Assembly (NCBI RefSeq): GCF_001894805.1
Contig: NZ_BCWX01000010.1
Span: forward strand, 62,001 to 126,000
Direction of reading: 5' to 3'
DNA: 64,000 bases
Source of the DNA: Rhodococcus globerulus NBRC 14531
GTDB taxonomy: Bacteria > Actinomycetota > Actinomycetes > Mycobacteriales > Mycobacteriaceae
Below, in pieces: positions 19,197-28,223 of this stretch (position 1 is its first letter; the number at the start of each line of letters is the position of its first letter). The notes under the pieces are model-generated. The model made no database searches and was not told the origin of the DNA. It saw nothing but the letters and a program-made list of their open reading frames with translations. The position numbers and the translations under genes were made by a program.

Positions 19197-19647
19197 TCTT
19201 CTCGTGCTCGGGCGCCGTTTTCGGCGCTCGAGCACCTCTGATCACCAGGTAGCTCGCGAGCAGTATCGGGAGCACCCACAGATCCGAAGGATCGCGGACG
19301 ACGAGGATCGGCAAGAGGTTTCCGCGTAATCCTGCTGCGGCCCAACGGAGAAATCCGATCACCCACTCGTACGCGTCGCCAACCGGCGCAACCATTTTCA
19401 CGGCGGCAAAGCCTATTCCCGTGACTGCGATGGACCAGGCGATCGCTGCTCGCCCCACCAGGCTGCGTCTGGGCACTTCGAGAACCGAGAGCAGAAGCAG
19501 TGGAAACAGGAACACACCGGCTATGTCGGACAGCTTGCCCGTCATCGTGTTTCCGAAGGCGCCCTTGAGCACGTGGTCGTTGATCAGAATGATCGCCACC
19601 GAAACCAGGGCCCACGGACTCAGCAGCAGATCGCCCGGACGCCTCAC
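19171..19647 (-). CDS. Polytopic membrane protein of unknown function
   Basis: 158 residues with four hydrophobic segments at about 9-28, 41-59, 69-88 and 124-142 and an N-terminal HVLKGAFGNTMTGKLSDIAGV stretch between the first two. Family not recognised. The GTG at 19647 overlaps the stop of the preceding gene in a GTGA arrangement and is preferred over an ATG 42 nt further upstream, since it implies coupling. Confidence 0.65.
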   Translation of the reverse strand: MRRPGDLLLSPWALVSVAIILINDHVLKGAFGNTMTGKLSDIAGVFLFPLLLLSVLEVPRRSLVGRAAIAWSIAVTGIGFAAVKMVAPVGDAYEWVIGFLRWAAAGLRGNLLPILVVRDPSDLWVLPILLASYLVIRGARAPKTAPEHEKISPALHPM

Positions 19648-20159
19648 GACAGGTTGATGGTTGCCGAGCCGGACGAGAACAGATCGCATTTGAACTGCAA
19701 ACGCAGACCGGTGGCGGCTTCGGGGACCTCGTACGACAATTCACCGCGCTTGGCCGCACCCGGCGCTAGCTCTCCGTCGACGCTCGACGTGCTGCTGTCG
19801 GTGAACGTGATGTTGTATGACTTGTTTGCCGAGTCCTGCAGTTCGAAGCACATCATCGACGACACCGCGGTGGGCTTGTCACTGTTGTTGGTGACCTCGG
19901 TGTCAACCACGACGTAGCGGTTTCCGGGATCAGCGGTGATGAACTGATTGGTCGAGACGTACGGATCGACAACGCCGTGTACCTGAACGCGCCAGTCACC
20001 GAGTTCGACGACGTCACCGATACCGAAAGCGGCAGCGGGTGCGGCGGACGAACCGTTGTCGTCGACCTTCTTCGCTTCATCGGTTTCGCCTGACGCGATG
20101 GTTGCGAACAGGGCTGCGCCGACGGCGAGGACGGCGAGGGGAGTGCGGAGTGATCGCAT
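19644..20159 (-). CDS. Secreted DUF4352-like protein
   Basis: 171 residues with an N-terminal signal sequence (hydrophobic 8-21, cut near ASG-E; no lipobox Cys). The rest is a beta-sandwich-like domain with GNRYVVVDTEVTNNSDKP, typical of DUF4352/telokin-type extracellular domains, and two Cys (MMCFEL, FKCDLF) that could form a disulfide. Likely cell-surface or exported; its partner downstream is a membrane protein with which it is translationally coupled. Confidence 0.7.
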   Translation of the reverse strand: MRSLRTPLAVLAVGAALFATIASGETDEAKKVDDNGSSAAPAAAFGIGDVVELGDWRVQVHGVVDPYVSTNQFITADPGNRYVVVDTEVTNNSDKPTAVSSMMCFELQDSANKSYNITFTDSSTSSVDGELAPGAAKRGELSYEVPEAATGLRLQFKCDLFSSGSATINLS

Positions 20160-20348
20160 GATGGGTGCCTTTCGAGAGCGGGTATGGCACTAGTCAACGA
20201 TGTCCGGGATGCCTTTCGCGTCAGCCGAAAGATCGGGTGATCTCCTCCTTTCGGTCGTTGTTTGCGCGCGTGGTGGTCCAATCGGCTGATTCGAGGAGTC
20301 GGTGGTGGTCTATACGCTTACTCGGTGATCACCACCCGAGGAACTGCA

Positions 20349-21539
20349 GTGCGACGACGCGTATGGACAACCGTCGCCGTCGCATTCAGCATTTTCTGCT
20401 CGATCATGACGGCGACTATCGCCGGCTCGTCGGGAAATGTGCCACCGGTGCTGGTCGGAATCGGCTTTGTTCTCGGCGCAGCTGGTGGGATATCGCTGGT
20501 GTGGCGGCGTCAACGTCCCTGGGCGGTTCTGGCGATCACGCTGGTCGGTCCTCTGTTCTTTCCCACAGATGCGACGGCGGCGCTCATCGCTTTGTTTGCA
20601 GTTGCTCGAATCGCCCGCGGAAATCAATTGGCGGTCGCGGGCGCGGCGGTGTACGTCGCATGCGGAATCTCGTTGACCTACGACGCCTTTCGGGATCGCG
20701 AGTTTTCGGTGCTGACAATCGGAACTGCTGCGCCGAAGGACGGCACAGAGCTCGCGCAGTACGACCTGGCGCTGTGGATTCCATGGCTGGTCGCAGCCGT
20801 CATGGTCGCCGTCGTGGTGGCGCTCTCGCTTCTCGTTCGTACCAAAACCGAACTCGTCGAGGCCGAGCACGTGCGGGATCTGGCGACGGAACAGACCGAT
20901 GCGATGCGCGACGAAATGATTCGCACCGAGGAACGCACCCGGATCGCCCGCGACATGCACGACACAATCGCGGCCAGCTTGAGTCGAATTTCGTTGTTTG
21001 CCGGCGGGTTGCAAGTCAGTGCTGCAGACAATCCGGAGAAGGTCGTCAATACCGCAGCCATGATCCGAACCACCGCACACGAGGCTTTGGACGAATTGAA
21101 GGGCATCGTCGGAGTGCTCAGGGGAAGTGGTGATCGTCGTGAGCACGGTGGGCACCAGGGAATCGATGCGATCGGTGATCTGGTCAACGGTGCTCGTGCG
21201 GCCGGCATTCACTGCCGTCTGGAATCGGAACTGCTTCCGGGTGACGTGGGAATGCTGGCTGGTCACGTGTGTTATCGCGTAGTGCAGGAAGCGCTCACCA
21301 ATGTTCAGAAATACGCGAGCGATCAAATGCTCGTCATTTCCGTCACTGGATCACCGCATGACGGAATTCGCATTCTGGCACGTAACAAGCTCAGCGATCT
21401 GCCTCCGATGACGTCGATCGGTTCGCGTTCGGGGCTCCGCGGATTGGCCGAGCAGGCACGCGAGATCGGCGGCAAGGTCGAGGCCGGCGCGCTGGGGGAG
21501 GACTTCCTCGTCAGTTGCTGGGTGCCCTGGTTCGCATAA
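20349..21539 (+). CDS. Sensor histidine kinase, NarL/LuxR-type (HisKA_3)
   Basis: About 396 residues. Four or five membrane segments occupy the first 150 residues, then a coiled region and the dimerisation/phosphoacceptor box ERTRIARDMHDTIAASLSRIS with the His of MHD, followed by an HATPase domain (VQEALTNVQKYA, GLRGLAEQA). GTG 20349 has GAGGAA 5 nt upstream. A leaderless GTG at 20325 with TACGCT 6 nt before it is an alternative. The response regulator follows 35 nt later. Confidence 0.88.
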   Translation: MRRRVWTTVAVAFSIFCSIMTATIAGSSGNVPPVLVGIGFVLGAAGGISLVWRRQRPWAVLAITLVGPLFFPTDATAALIALFAVARIARGNQLAVAGAAVYVACGISLTYDAFRDREFSVLTIGTAAPKDGTELAQYDLALWIPWLVAAVMVAVVVALSLLVRTKTELVEAEHVRDLATEQTDAMRDEMIRTEERTRIARDMHDTIAASLSRISLFAGGLQVSAADNPEKVVNTAAMIRTTAHEALDELKGIVGVLRGSGDRREHGGHQGIDAIGDLVNGARAAGIHCRLESELLPGDVGMLAGHVCYRVVQEALTNVQKYASDQMLVISVTGSPHDGIRILARNKLSDLPPMTSIGSRSGLRGLAEQAREIGGKVEAGALGEDFLVSCWVPWFA

Positions 21540-21574
21540 TTTTGTCGGTGGCGCTCGGTAGTGTTCAGCCCACC

Positions 21575-22228
21575 ATGAACACAGACTCGCGGGTGACGAC
21601 GCTGATTGTCGACAACGACGCCTGGGTGAGGCGCGGGATGAAGGACATCCTCGAAGCCACACCCGACATCGTGGTGGTTGCAGAGGCCGAGGACGGCGAC
21701 CAAGTGCCAGCCAAGGTCACTCGATTTCGTCCCCACGTGGTACTGATGGACCTCAAAATGGTCCGCGTCGGGGGCTTGGAAGCAACTCGCCAGTTGATGT
21801 TGATGCCCAACCCTCCCAAGGTCATCGCAATGACGGCTTTCGACGTCGACGGCCTGGTGATCGAGGCGGTCGAGGCCGGCGCGCACAGCTTCATGCGGAA
21901 AGATGCTGCACCCGAAGCCTTTCAGCAGGCCGTGCGCGTCGTTGCATCCGACCATGCGCTGTTCAGCCGGGATTCTCTGCGGGCTATCGCCGAGTCCACT
22001 CCCCGTGAACCTGTTCGGGACCAGACGGCGTTGGCGGTGCTCACCGACCGTGAGCGCGAAGTTCTGGTGCAGTTGGCCACAGGTCTGGGAAACGGTGAAA
22101 TCGCGGAGCGTATGTACCTCGGTGAAACAACGATCAAATCGCACGTCTCGTCGTTGTTCTCGAAACTCGGAGTGAACAATCGGGTGCGTGCATCGTTGGT
22201 TGCGTACCGCTGCGGTCTCGTCGTGTGA
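21575..22228 (+). CDS. NarL-type response regulator
   Basis: 217 residues. Receiver domain with acidic VDND at 12-15, phosphoacceptor Asp59 in VVLMDLKM, Thr in AMTAFD and Lys in MRKD. C-terminal LuxR-type HTH (LTDREREVLVQLATGLGNGEIAERM, KSHVSSLFSKLGV). Pairs with the kinase immediately upstream. The stimulus and targets are unknown; the kinase lacks a large extracellular loop, which favours a membrane-borne or intracellular signal. Confidence 0.9.
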   Translation: MNTDSRVTTLIVDNDAWVRRGMKDILEATPDIVVVAEAEDGDQVPAKVTRFRPHVVLMDLKMVRVGGLEATRQLMLMPNPPKVIAMTAFDVDGLVIEAVEAGAHSFMRKDAAPEAFQQAVRVVASDHALFSRDSLRAIAESTPREPVRDQTALAVLTDREREVLVQLATGLGNGEIAERMYLGETTIKSHVSSLFSKLGVNNRVRASLVAYRCGLVV

Positions 22229-22268
22229 TGTAAGGACTAATCTCGCTGCTGCTGTTGTTGGACCTTCG

Positions 22269-22928
22269 GTGACTGATCAAATCGTGATTGACCAAGACGT
22301 GACCATCGAAGTGTGGTCGGACGTTGCTTGTCCGTGGTGCTACATCGGAAAGACCAGGTTCCTCTCGGCCCTGGATCGTTTCGAGAACAAGGACCGCGTC
22401 AACGTCATCTGGCGCTCGTACCAGCTTGCGCCGGAGACTCCGGTGGGAGAGGGCCGCACGGAACTCGACGCCTTGGTCGAGATGAAGGGAATGGCGCCTG
22501 ATCAGGTACGCCAGATGTTCTCGCATGTGAGCGCGACGGCCGCCGAGGTCGGATTGACCCTGGACTTCGACACCGTGATCGCCGCCAACACTTTTGATGC
22601 GCACAGACTGCTACATCTCGCCGGTGAGCGACAGAACGAACTCCTCGAAGCACTGTTCAAGGCTCACTTCAGCGACGGAAAGGTGATCGACGATCGTGAG
22701 GTGCTGGTAGATCTGGCTGTGAGTGTCGGCCTCGACGCGGACACCGTGCGTGAGCAGCTCAACTCCGATGCCGCCGCCGAGTCAGTGCGCGAGGATCTGT
22801 CCATGGCCCGCCAGCTCCAGGTCAGCGGCGTTCCGTTCTTCGTCGCCAACCGTGCGGTCGCTGTGTCCGGCGCTCAGCCCGAAGAGGTGTTCCTGCAGCT
22901 GCTCACGCAGGCTTCCGAGCCGGCCTGA
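22269..22928 (+). CDS. DsbA-family oxidoreductase, FrnE-like
   Basis: About 219 residues with a thioredoxin fold interrupted by a helical insert. The active site is Cys21-Pro-Trp-Cys24 in DVACPWCYIG, and the cis-Pro loop is VSGVPFFVANR. This is the cytoplasmic FrnE/DsbA-like group related to 2-hydroxychromene-2-carboxylate isomerases. GTG 22269 is chosen for family length; no clear ribosome-binding site is present and an internal GTG at 22281 is possible. Confidence 0.85.
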   Translation: MTDQIVIDQDVTIEVWSDVACPWCYIGKTRFLSALDRFENKDRVNVIWRSYQLAPETPVGEGRTELDALVEMKGMAPDQVRQMFSHVSATAAEVGLTLDFDTVIAANTFDAHRLLHLAGERQNELLEALFKAHFSDGKVIDDREVLVDLAVSVGLDADTVREQLNSDAAAESVREDLSMARQLQVSGVPFFVANRAVAVSGAQPEEVFLQLLTQASEPA

Positions 22929-22935
22929 CAGCGAA

Positions 22936-22975
22936 CATCCCTGACAGCGCGTGCGCAGAGGCGCTGTCAGGGATG
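22936..22975. terminator. Strong bidirectional hairpin between convergent genes
   Basis: Perfect 15-bp arms (CATCCCTGACAGCGC and its complement) with a 10-nt loop fill the gap between the FrnE gene and the end of the OYE-type gene. Confidence 0.8.
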
Positions 22976-22977
22976 GG

Positions 22978-24144
22978 TCACGGCCGCAATACGCAGCGAG
23001 TTCCCCCGTAGATCGTGGTAATACATTTGTTGCAGTGAATGCAGAGCGTCTGCCCGTGACCTTCTTCCTCGATCGTCTTGATCAAGTTCGGGTCGCTGAG
23101 CAGTGCGCGGCCCATTTGGACGAACTCGAATCCCTCACGCATGGCGAGGTCGATCGATTCCTTGCCCGTGATTCCGCCGAGCAACACCAGCGGGAGGTCT
23201 ACTGCGTCGCGGATCTGGCGCGCGTGATCGAGTAGGTAGGCGTCGGTGTACGGGTAGGTGCGCAGGAAGTGCTTTCCCACCAGTTTTATTCCCAGCTTCT
23301 GTGGCTGCGGCATGAGTGCCCCGAATTCCCGTAGCGGTGCGTCACCTCGGAACGTGTAGAGGGGGTTCTCGAGTGAGCTTCCGGCTGTGAGGACCACCCC
23401 GTCCAGGGTTCCGTCTTCTTCGAGCCAGCGCACAACTGTGATTGCCTCTTCGAGCCAGAATCCACCAGGCACGCCGTCATCCATGCTGACCTTGGCGATC
23501 ACGGCGATTTTCGTACCGACCGCGTCTCGGACGGCGCGTGCGGTTCGACGCGCGAAGCGTGCCCGATTCTCCAGGCTTCCCCCGTAGGAATCGGTGCGGT
23601 GGTTCAGTTTTGGGCTCAGGAATGAACTGATGAGGTAACCGTGACCGAAATGTAGTTCGATGGCATCGAAGCCTGCCTCGACGGCCGCTCTGGCAGCGTG
23701 GGCGTGAGCCTCGACGATCCGATCGATGTCTGCCTCGGAGGCGGCTTCGGCAAAACTGAGGGTTGTCAGGTGAAAGTGTCTACTCGCTGAAAGTGCCTTC
23801 TGGCCAGTCGCTTTCGGTGGTGCGACAGCACCCGCATGGCCGATCTGCGCTGAGACTGCCGCACCTTCGGCGTGAATCGCATCAGTCAACCGGCGCAACC
23901 CGGGCGCGGTTTCCTCGGTCCATTGGAGTTGCCCGCCGGCCGCACGCCCTTCCGGTGCGACGGCGCAGTAGGCAACTGTTGTCATACCGACGCCGCCGGC
24001 AGCGAACTTGCGATGAAAGTCGATCAGTTCGTCGGTGACGACGCCGTTGGGTGTCATTCCCTCGAACGTGGCCGATTTGATGATTCGGTTCCGGAGCGTC
24101 GCCGGTCCCAACTTCGCAGGCGCGAAGGCCTCCAGTGTGGTCAT
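22978..24144 (-). CDS. Old-yellow-enzyme-type NADH:flavin oxidoreductase
   Basis: 388 residues: an FMN-binding TIM barrel with RIIKSATFEG near the start, the HFGHGYLISSFLSPKLNHR substrate/FMN motif and YGGSLENRARF. The C-terminal CIHCNKC plus a late Cys resemble the Fe-S ligands of 2,4-dienoyl-CoA reductase-type members. ATG 24144 overlaps the preceding stop by 4 nt (ATGA). Last gene of a four-gene coupled operon with a sulfotransferase; it probably reduces an enone or dienoyl substrate of that pathway. Confidence 0.87.
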   Translation of the reverse strand: MTTLEAFAPAKLGPATLRNRIIKSATFEGMTPNGVVTDELIDFHRKFAAGGVGMTTVAYCAVAPEGRAAGGQLQWTEETAPGLRRLTDAIHAEGAAVSAQIGHAGAVAPPKATGQKALSASRHFHLTTLSFAEAASEADIDRIVEAHAHAARAAVEAGFDAIELHFGHGYLISSFLSPKLNHRTDSYGGSLENRARFARRTARAVRDAVGTKIAVIAKVSMDDGVPGGFWLEEAITVVRWLEEDGTLDGVVLTAGSSLENPLYTFRGDAPLREFGALMPQPQKLGIKLVGKHFLRTYPYTDAYLLDHARQIRDAVDLPLVLLGGITGKESIDLAMREGFEFVQMGRALLSDPNLIKTIEEEGHGQTLCIHCNKCITTIYGGTRCVLRP

Positions 24145-25439
24145 CGGCTCGTATCCAATTCTGCGACAGCTGCTTCGAGCTTCTTGATCTGGTGTGCCAG
24201 CCACCCGGATTCCCAGAAGTTCGCCTCGGTGGACGGCTGTGTCAGCAGTTCCCGGTGGCAGGCCAGGAGGACGCGGGTAGCAGGTCCGTTATCGGGCTCG
24301 AATGCGAGAGCAGCCTCGGACAGCGCGGTGGCTTCGACCACTGCTCCTTCGGCGAGTCTCGTTTCGGCGAGTTCGATTGCACGCTCCACTCCGGCCAGTT
24401 CGACGAGATCAGCCAGAGTCTTCGTTCGGGGCAGATCGTAGAGCGCTGTGGTGGAGTCGTGATGGAACCATCCCAGGTAGGTTTCCCAGATGGTCTTGAC
24501 TCCCCACTTGACCTGACCGTAGCCCTGTCCGACGTAAAGGTGTGGCGGCAAGGCGATTTCGCGCATCAGCGATTCGACGGACTTACCCGCGTTGATTCCG
24601 TCGAGCGTCGTGCGGTGAACGTAGTCGACGGCGTCGTACATCCGCTTCAAGACGGCGTCGATCAGTTCTTCGCCCTCGATGGGCTCGCCGCGGCCGGTGA
24701 TCAGTGTCTGCGGACGCAGATCACGCAGCGTGCGAATTGTCTTCAGGTACGGCTCGACAAAGCGGTATCGTTGTCCGCGAACGGTATTGAGATTGGGGAA
24801 GTGGCCGAAGAGAGGGCCGAGCAGATTGCTGATCATCGCGATGCGATGCTGCGGAAGCCACACCATTGCGCCGTCGACTGTTTCGCCTACACCAGAATGT
24901 AATTCGACATCCAGTCCGCCGACCGTGAGGTCGAGACGATCTGTGAAAGTGAGATCCGGGATCGGCTCGTCCTGTGCATTGGACACGGATGGGAATTCTG
25001 CGGCAAAGCGTGCGACGGTATCGCCGTCCCGGCCGAACCATACGGGTGCCCATTGACGCATCCGCTTGATGACACGAGCATCGTCGAGCTGAACGGACTG
25101 GTTCAGCTCGTTGGCCACGTAGACGGCACCCGGCTCACGAAAGGCGTGAACTCCACCGACGTGGTCGGTATGGCCTTGAGTGGTGATGATGTACCTGGTC
25201 GGCCCGGAGTAGATGTCGTCGAACAGCTTTCGATGATGCGGTCCTTCGAATCCGCAGCCGGTGTTGACGATGATCCGGCCGGCCGGCGTGACGATCATGT
25301 ACGCCGAGCTGGTGCCGCCGCTGCGGTAGATGAAATCGTTGATCGTGATCGCTTCGTCGGTGTACTCAGGTTCGAGCAGGGTCTTTCCCGGTCGTTGTGC
25401 GATCAGAGCGTCGACTTGATCGGAGATGTGCTGGTTCAC
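24141..25439 (-). CDS. Metallo-beta-lactamase-fold hydrolase, alkyl-sulfatase-like
   Basis: 432 residues. Metal ligands of the HxHxDH-type motif appear as QGHTDHVGG near residue 90-98 (first His replaced by Gln-Gly spacing), with a further His in AMVWLPQHRIAM and the ELHSGVGETVDG strand. The C-terminal 150 residues form helical repeats like the dimerisation domain of SdsA-type alkyl sulfatases. It is coupled at both ends (ATGA overlaps) to a sulfotransferase and an OYE-type gene. Sulfate-ester hydrolysis is suggested by fold and context, not proven. Confidence 0.75.
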   Translation of the reverse strand: MNQHISDQVDALIAQRPGKTLLEPEYTDEAITINDFIYRSGGTSSAYMIVTPAGRIIVNTGCGFEGPHHRKLFDDIYSGPTRYIITTQGHTDHVGGVHAFREPGAVYVANELNQSVQLDDARVIKRMRQWAPVWFGRDGDTVARFAAEFPSVSNAQDEPIPDLTFTDRLDLTVGGLDVELHSGVGETVDGAMVWLPQHRIAMISNLLGPLFGHFPNLNTVRGQRYRFVEPYLKTIRTLRDLRPQTLITGRGEPIEGEELIDAVLKRMYDAVDYVHRTTLDGINAGKSVESLMREIALPPHLYVGQGYGQVKWGVKTIWETYLGWFHHDSTTALYDLPRTKTLADLVELAGVERAIELAETRLAEGAVVEATALSEAALAFEPDNGPATRVLLACHRELLTQPSTEANFWESGWLAHQIKKLEAAVAELDTSR

Positions 25440-26734
25440 AGAACCTCTACTTTCACAGAGAAGGCGTCAAAATAGTTGGCAAATCGAGTGCGCAGTTCGG
25501 CCGGTTCTCGGCCGAAGTCTGCTCGCAGGTCGTACACAACCTGACCGCCCGAACCGCGTTTGTGACTGGACATGTACTCGCGGATCTCTCCTCGCGCCTG
25601 CTCGGTCATCTCGAGGCCGGCGCGGTTGTAGATGTGCTCGACAGTTCCGATGTCGTTCGCCATGAATTGGTCGAAGTACACATCCACTCGCCGCTCGTCG
25701 GGGATCAGGGCGAGATCGCGGGTTCCCGCATCGAGCAACCGGCTGACGCGGTCGATCCAGTAGTCGCACACCGCATCCAGGTCGAGCTCGTGAAAGTTCA
25801 TCCGGGCGCCGTAGCCGACCATCGTCGCTGCAGACTGGACTACCGACACCGGATCGCGGTGTGTCATGACGACGGTGGCGTCGGGGAAGGTGTCCATGAG
25901 TGGACCGAGTTGCTCGAGGTGCTGCGGGCACTTGAGAATCCAACGGTTCGGACCACGTTGCCACTGAAGGAGTTTGAGCATCGTCTTGATGAACTCGTAA
26001 TGGGGGCGCTGATCGTGGGCGAGATAGTAATCGCGCCAGCGAGGTGCCATCGACGACATCCACTCGAAGTTGTAACTCGAGAAATCGAGGCTTTCGAGTT
26101 CGAGTTCCTCGTGAATATGTTCCGGGGTCATCGGATGCATTGCTGCCACCAGAGGGCTCTTGGCCTGCATCTGGTTCCAACGTTCTTGGCTCCGAAGCAA
26201 TCTCGGGTCGACGCCGTCCACGCCGAGTTCGTCACCCGCGAAGGGGACGGGTTCCTGACTTTCCCAGAGTGGCAGCGACCGGAAACGGGAATCAGCCGAC
26301 ATGAGGTTCAGGAGATGCGTGGTACCCGAACGCGGCAGTCCCACAACGATGATGGGAGCCACGATCTCCTCGTCGTGAATCTCGGGGTGGCGACGCAGGA
26401 CATCCAGTACTCGAAGTCGGTTGGCCGCGTAGCGGGTGCACGCTGCGTGAGTAGTCATCCGGGAGACCGGTGAACGGTTGGGATCGGCGTCGATCTCGTC
26501 GAGCCACAACGCCAGTCGCTCGCGGAAGTCGTCAGGACCGAAATCGCCGAGGCCTGTTTGTTCTCGCGCGGCGGAGAGAACGCTGTCCACGGACAGGGTT
26601 ATCGGGTTCGCTTCGGCGTAGGCCCACGTCTGTTGCTGGGATTCGGTGAGTACGGGGTAACGGAGGTCGGTGATGCGCACGCGTTTCGGTGAGGTTGCTT
26701 CAGGTTGCGCGGTGGACGACGGCATCGAAGTCAT
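25436..26734 (-). CDS. PAPS-dependent sulfotransferase
   Basis: 432 residues. The 5-prime-phosphosulfate loop is VGLPRSGTTHLL near 131-142 and the 3-prime-phosphate motif is VVMTHRDPVSVVQSAA. This matches the Sulfotransfer_3/Stf group of actinobacteria, which transfer sulfate from PAPS to hydroxylated small molecules. The longest frame runs 38 codons further, but ATG 26734 overlaps the SDR stop by 4 nt. Directly across the divergent promoter lie cysQ, cysD and cysNC, which make PAPS and remove PAP, the by-product of this enzyme. Confidence 0.85.
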   Translation of the reverse strand: MTSMPSSTAQPEATSPKRVRITDLRYPVLTESQQQTWAYAEANPITLSVDSVLSAAREQTGLGDFGPDDFRERLALWLDEIDADPNRSPVSRMTTHAACTRYAANRLRVLDVLRRHPEIHDEEIVAPIIVVGLPRSGTTHLLNLMSADSRFRSLPLWESQEPVPFAGDELGVDGVDPRLLRSQERWNQMQAKSPLVAAMHPMTPEHIHEELELESLDFSSYNFEWMSSMAPRWRDYYLAHDQRPHYEFIKTMLKLLQWQRGPNRWILKCPQHLEQLGPLMDTFPDATVVMTHRDPVSVVQSAATMVGYGARMNFHELDLDAVCDYWIDRVSRLLDAGTRDLALIPDERRVDVYFDQFMANDIGTVEHIYNRAGLEMTEQARGEIREYMSSHKRGSGGQVVYDLRADFGREPAELRTRFANYFDAFSVKVEVL

Positions 26735-27522
26735 CCTCTGATCGAGAATCCGCCGTCGACGGGCAAGGTCTGTCCGGTAACGAATTGTGCGGCCGGGCTG
26801 GCAAGGAACAGTACGACGGGAGCGACGTCCACGGACGGGTCTGCCCACCGGGCCATCGGTGTGCGATCGAGTGACGGTTTGCTGTGTTCAGGGCGCTGCT
26901 GGAGTCCTGCCGTCATTTTTGTTGCCGTCAGTCCAGGGGCTATGGCGTTGACTCGAATGCCGTCCTTGGCCCAATTCGATCCCATCGTCTTGGTCATCTG
27001 GACGACGGCGCCCTTCGATGCGCCGTATCCGGGCACGACGTCGACGGCGAAGTACGACGCCATCGACGCGACGTTGATGATGGAAGCGCCGCCGCTCTGG
27101 GTGCTTTCCTTGAGTAGTGGGAGAACCGCGGAAGACATCCGGAATCCGCTCACGACGTTCACGGCAAGCGATTCCTCGAATACCTCCGGGTTCCACTCGC
27201 CCTTCTGGGTAAGTGTCTGACCGGCGTTGTTGACCAAGATGTCCAGTGTGGACAGCCCTGCCGCGACGGCGGCGATCTGCTCGCGATCTGTCATGACGCA
27301 CTGCCGGTAGACGAATGCCGAGAGGTCGTGCTCGTAGTCGTCGGCCGACGCTTTGGTTCCGGTAATCGTCACGTGCGCGCCGGCGTCGACGAAGCGGTGG
27401 GCAATCGCAAGTCCGAGGCCGTTGGACCCTCCGGTTACGAGCACTCGGGAGGAAGAAAAGTCGAATGCCACAACACTTTTCGCAATAGAATCAGTTGCTC
27501 TGTCTTCGGTGCTTGATGTCAT
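26731..27522 (-). CDS. Short-chain dehydrogenase/reductase
   Basis: 263 residues. Cofactor motif TGGSNGLGLA near 29-38, NNAG, and catalytic Ser (NVASMAS), Tyr-x3-Lys (YGASKGAVV) are all present. First gene of the minus-strand operon. ATG 27522 is preferred; TACTGT lies 8 nt upstream as a possible -10, which would make the mRNA leaderless. Its promoter faces two TetR-type operator dyads at 27546-27579. Confidence 0.88.
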   Translation of the reverse strand: MTSSTEDRATDSIAKSVVAFDFSSSRVLVTGGSNGLGLAIAHRFVDAGAHVTITGTKASADDYEHDLSAFVYRQCVMTDREQIAAVAAGLSTLDILVNNAGQTLTQKGEWNPEVFEESLAVNVVSGFRMSSAVLPLLKESTQSGGASIINVASMASYFAVDVVPGYGASKGAVVQMTKTMGSNWAKDGIRVNAIAPGLTATKMTAGLQQRPEHSKPSLDRTPMARWADPSVDVAPVVLFLASPAAQFVTGQTLPVDGGFSIRG

Positions 27523-27545
27523 GAGGTGTGACAGTAGCCAGTTTG

Positions 27546-27579
27546 TGAACAATGTTCAATAGCTGTTGAACATTGTTTA
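27546..27579. promoter_or_regulatory. Double TetR-type operator in the SDR/tetR divergent promoter
   Basis: Two 13-bp dyads, TGAACAATGTTCA (27546-27558, perfect) and TGAACATTGTTTA (27567-27579, one mismatch), are centred 21 bp apart, two helical turns. Together they also form a larger inverted repeat with 12-bp arms at 27548-27577. The TetR gene begins 21 bp beyond. Each promoter could be blocked by bound repressor. Confidence 0.75.
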
Positions 27580-27600
27580 GCGAGCAGCTAGTGTGTGTGG

Positions 27601-28212
27601 ATGAACGCAACGAACACCACGTCTGTCCGCGGAGATACGGAAGCACGGCGCCGAGGGATCCTCGATGCTGCAGCAGCCATCCTGGATGTGGGTGGCTACG
27701 CCGCACTGACGATTCGGAGCGTCGCCAAAGAAGCCGGTATGAGTCCCGGACTCATCTACCAGTACTTTGTCGACAAACGCGACATCTTTGCAGCTCTCCT
27801 CTTCGAGAGTCAGCAGGAGTTGACCGTGTTCATTGCCGAATTGCCACGCGATCAAGGCATATCGGCCCTGATCGCAGCTATCGTGCCTGAAACCACCAAA
27901 CAATGGGCCCGAGTCGGGCACGTGGCATCTGTGTGGCGAACGACCGAAGACGCTTCGAACTCCGACGGGCAAGCGGTCCAAGACTTACGACATTCCACCG
28001 AAGCACAATTCGCAGAGTTGCGGACAGCTCTCGAAGACGCAGCGGGTGCACAGGGGCTTTCACTCCGTGAGGGACCTTCCCTGATCCCCTTCGTCTGGGC
28101 CGGCCTCATGGGGCTGGCCGACACCATCGTCAACAACTGGGCCCAAGACCTCGATCCGACGGAGTACATCACGTACTCGGCAGACGGGCTAGCGAGGGCA
28201 ATTACACACTGA
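27601..28212 (+). CDS. TetR-family repressor of the sulfotransferase/PAPS locus
   Basis: 203 residues. N-terminal HTH (IRSVAKEAGMSPGLIYQYFVDKRD) near 36-59, then a helical ligand domain. ATG 27601 has TAGTGT 6 nt upstream and no ribosome-binding site, so a leaderless mRNA is likely; GTG 27595 would place the start inside that spacing. It is followed by cysQ after 11 nt, so the repressor appears to head the PAPS operon as well as face the sulfotransferase operon. Ligand unknown. Confidence 0.88.
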   Translation: MNATNTTSVRGDTEARRRGILDAAAAILDVGGYAALTIRSVAKEAGMSPGLIYQYFVDKRDIFAALLFESQQELTVFIAELPRDQGISALIAAIVPETTKQWARVGHVASVWRTTEDASNSDGQAVQDLRHSTEAQFAELRTALEDAAGAQGLSLREGPSLIPFVWAGLMGLADTIVNNWAQDLDPTEYITYSADGLARAITH

Positions 28213-28223
28213 CTGGAGTATCG

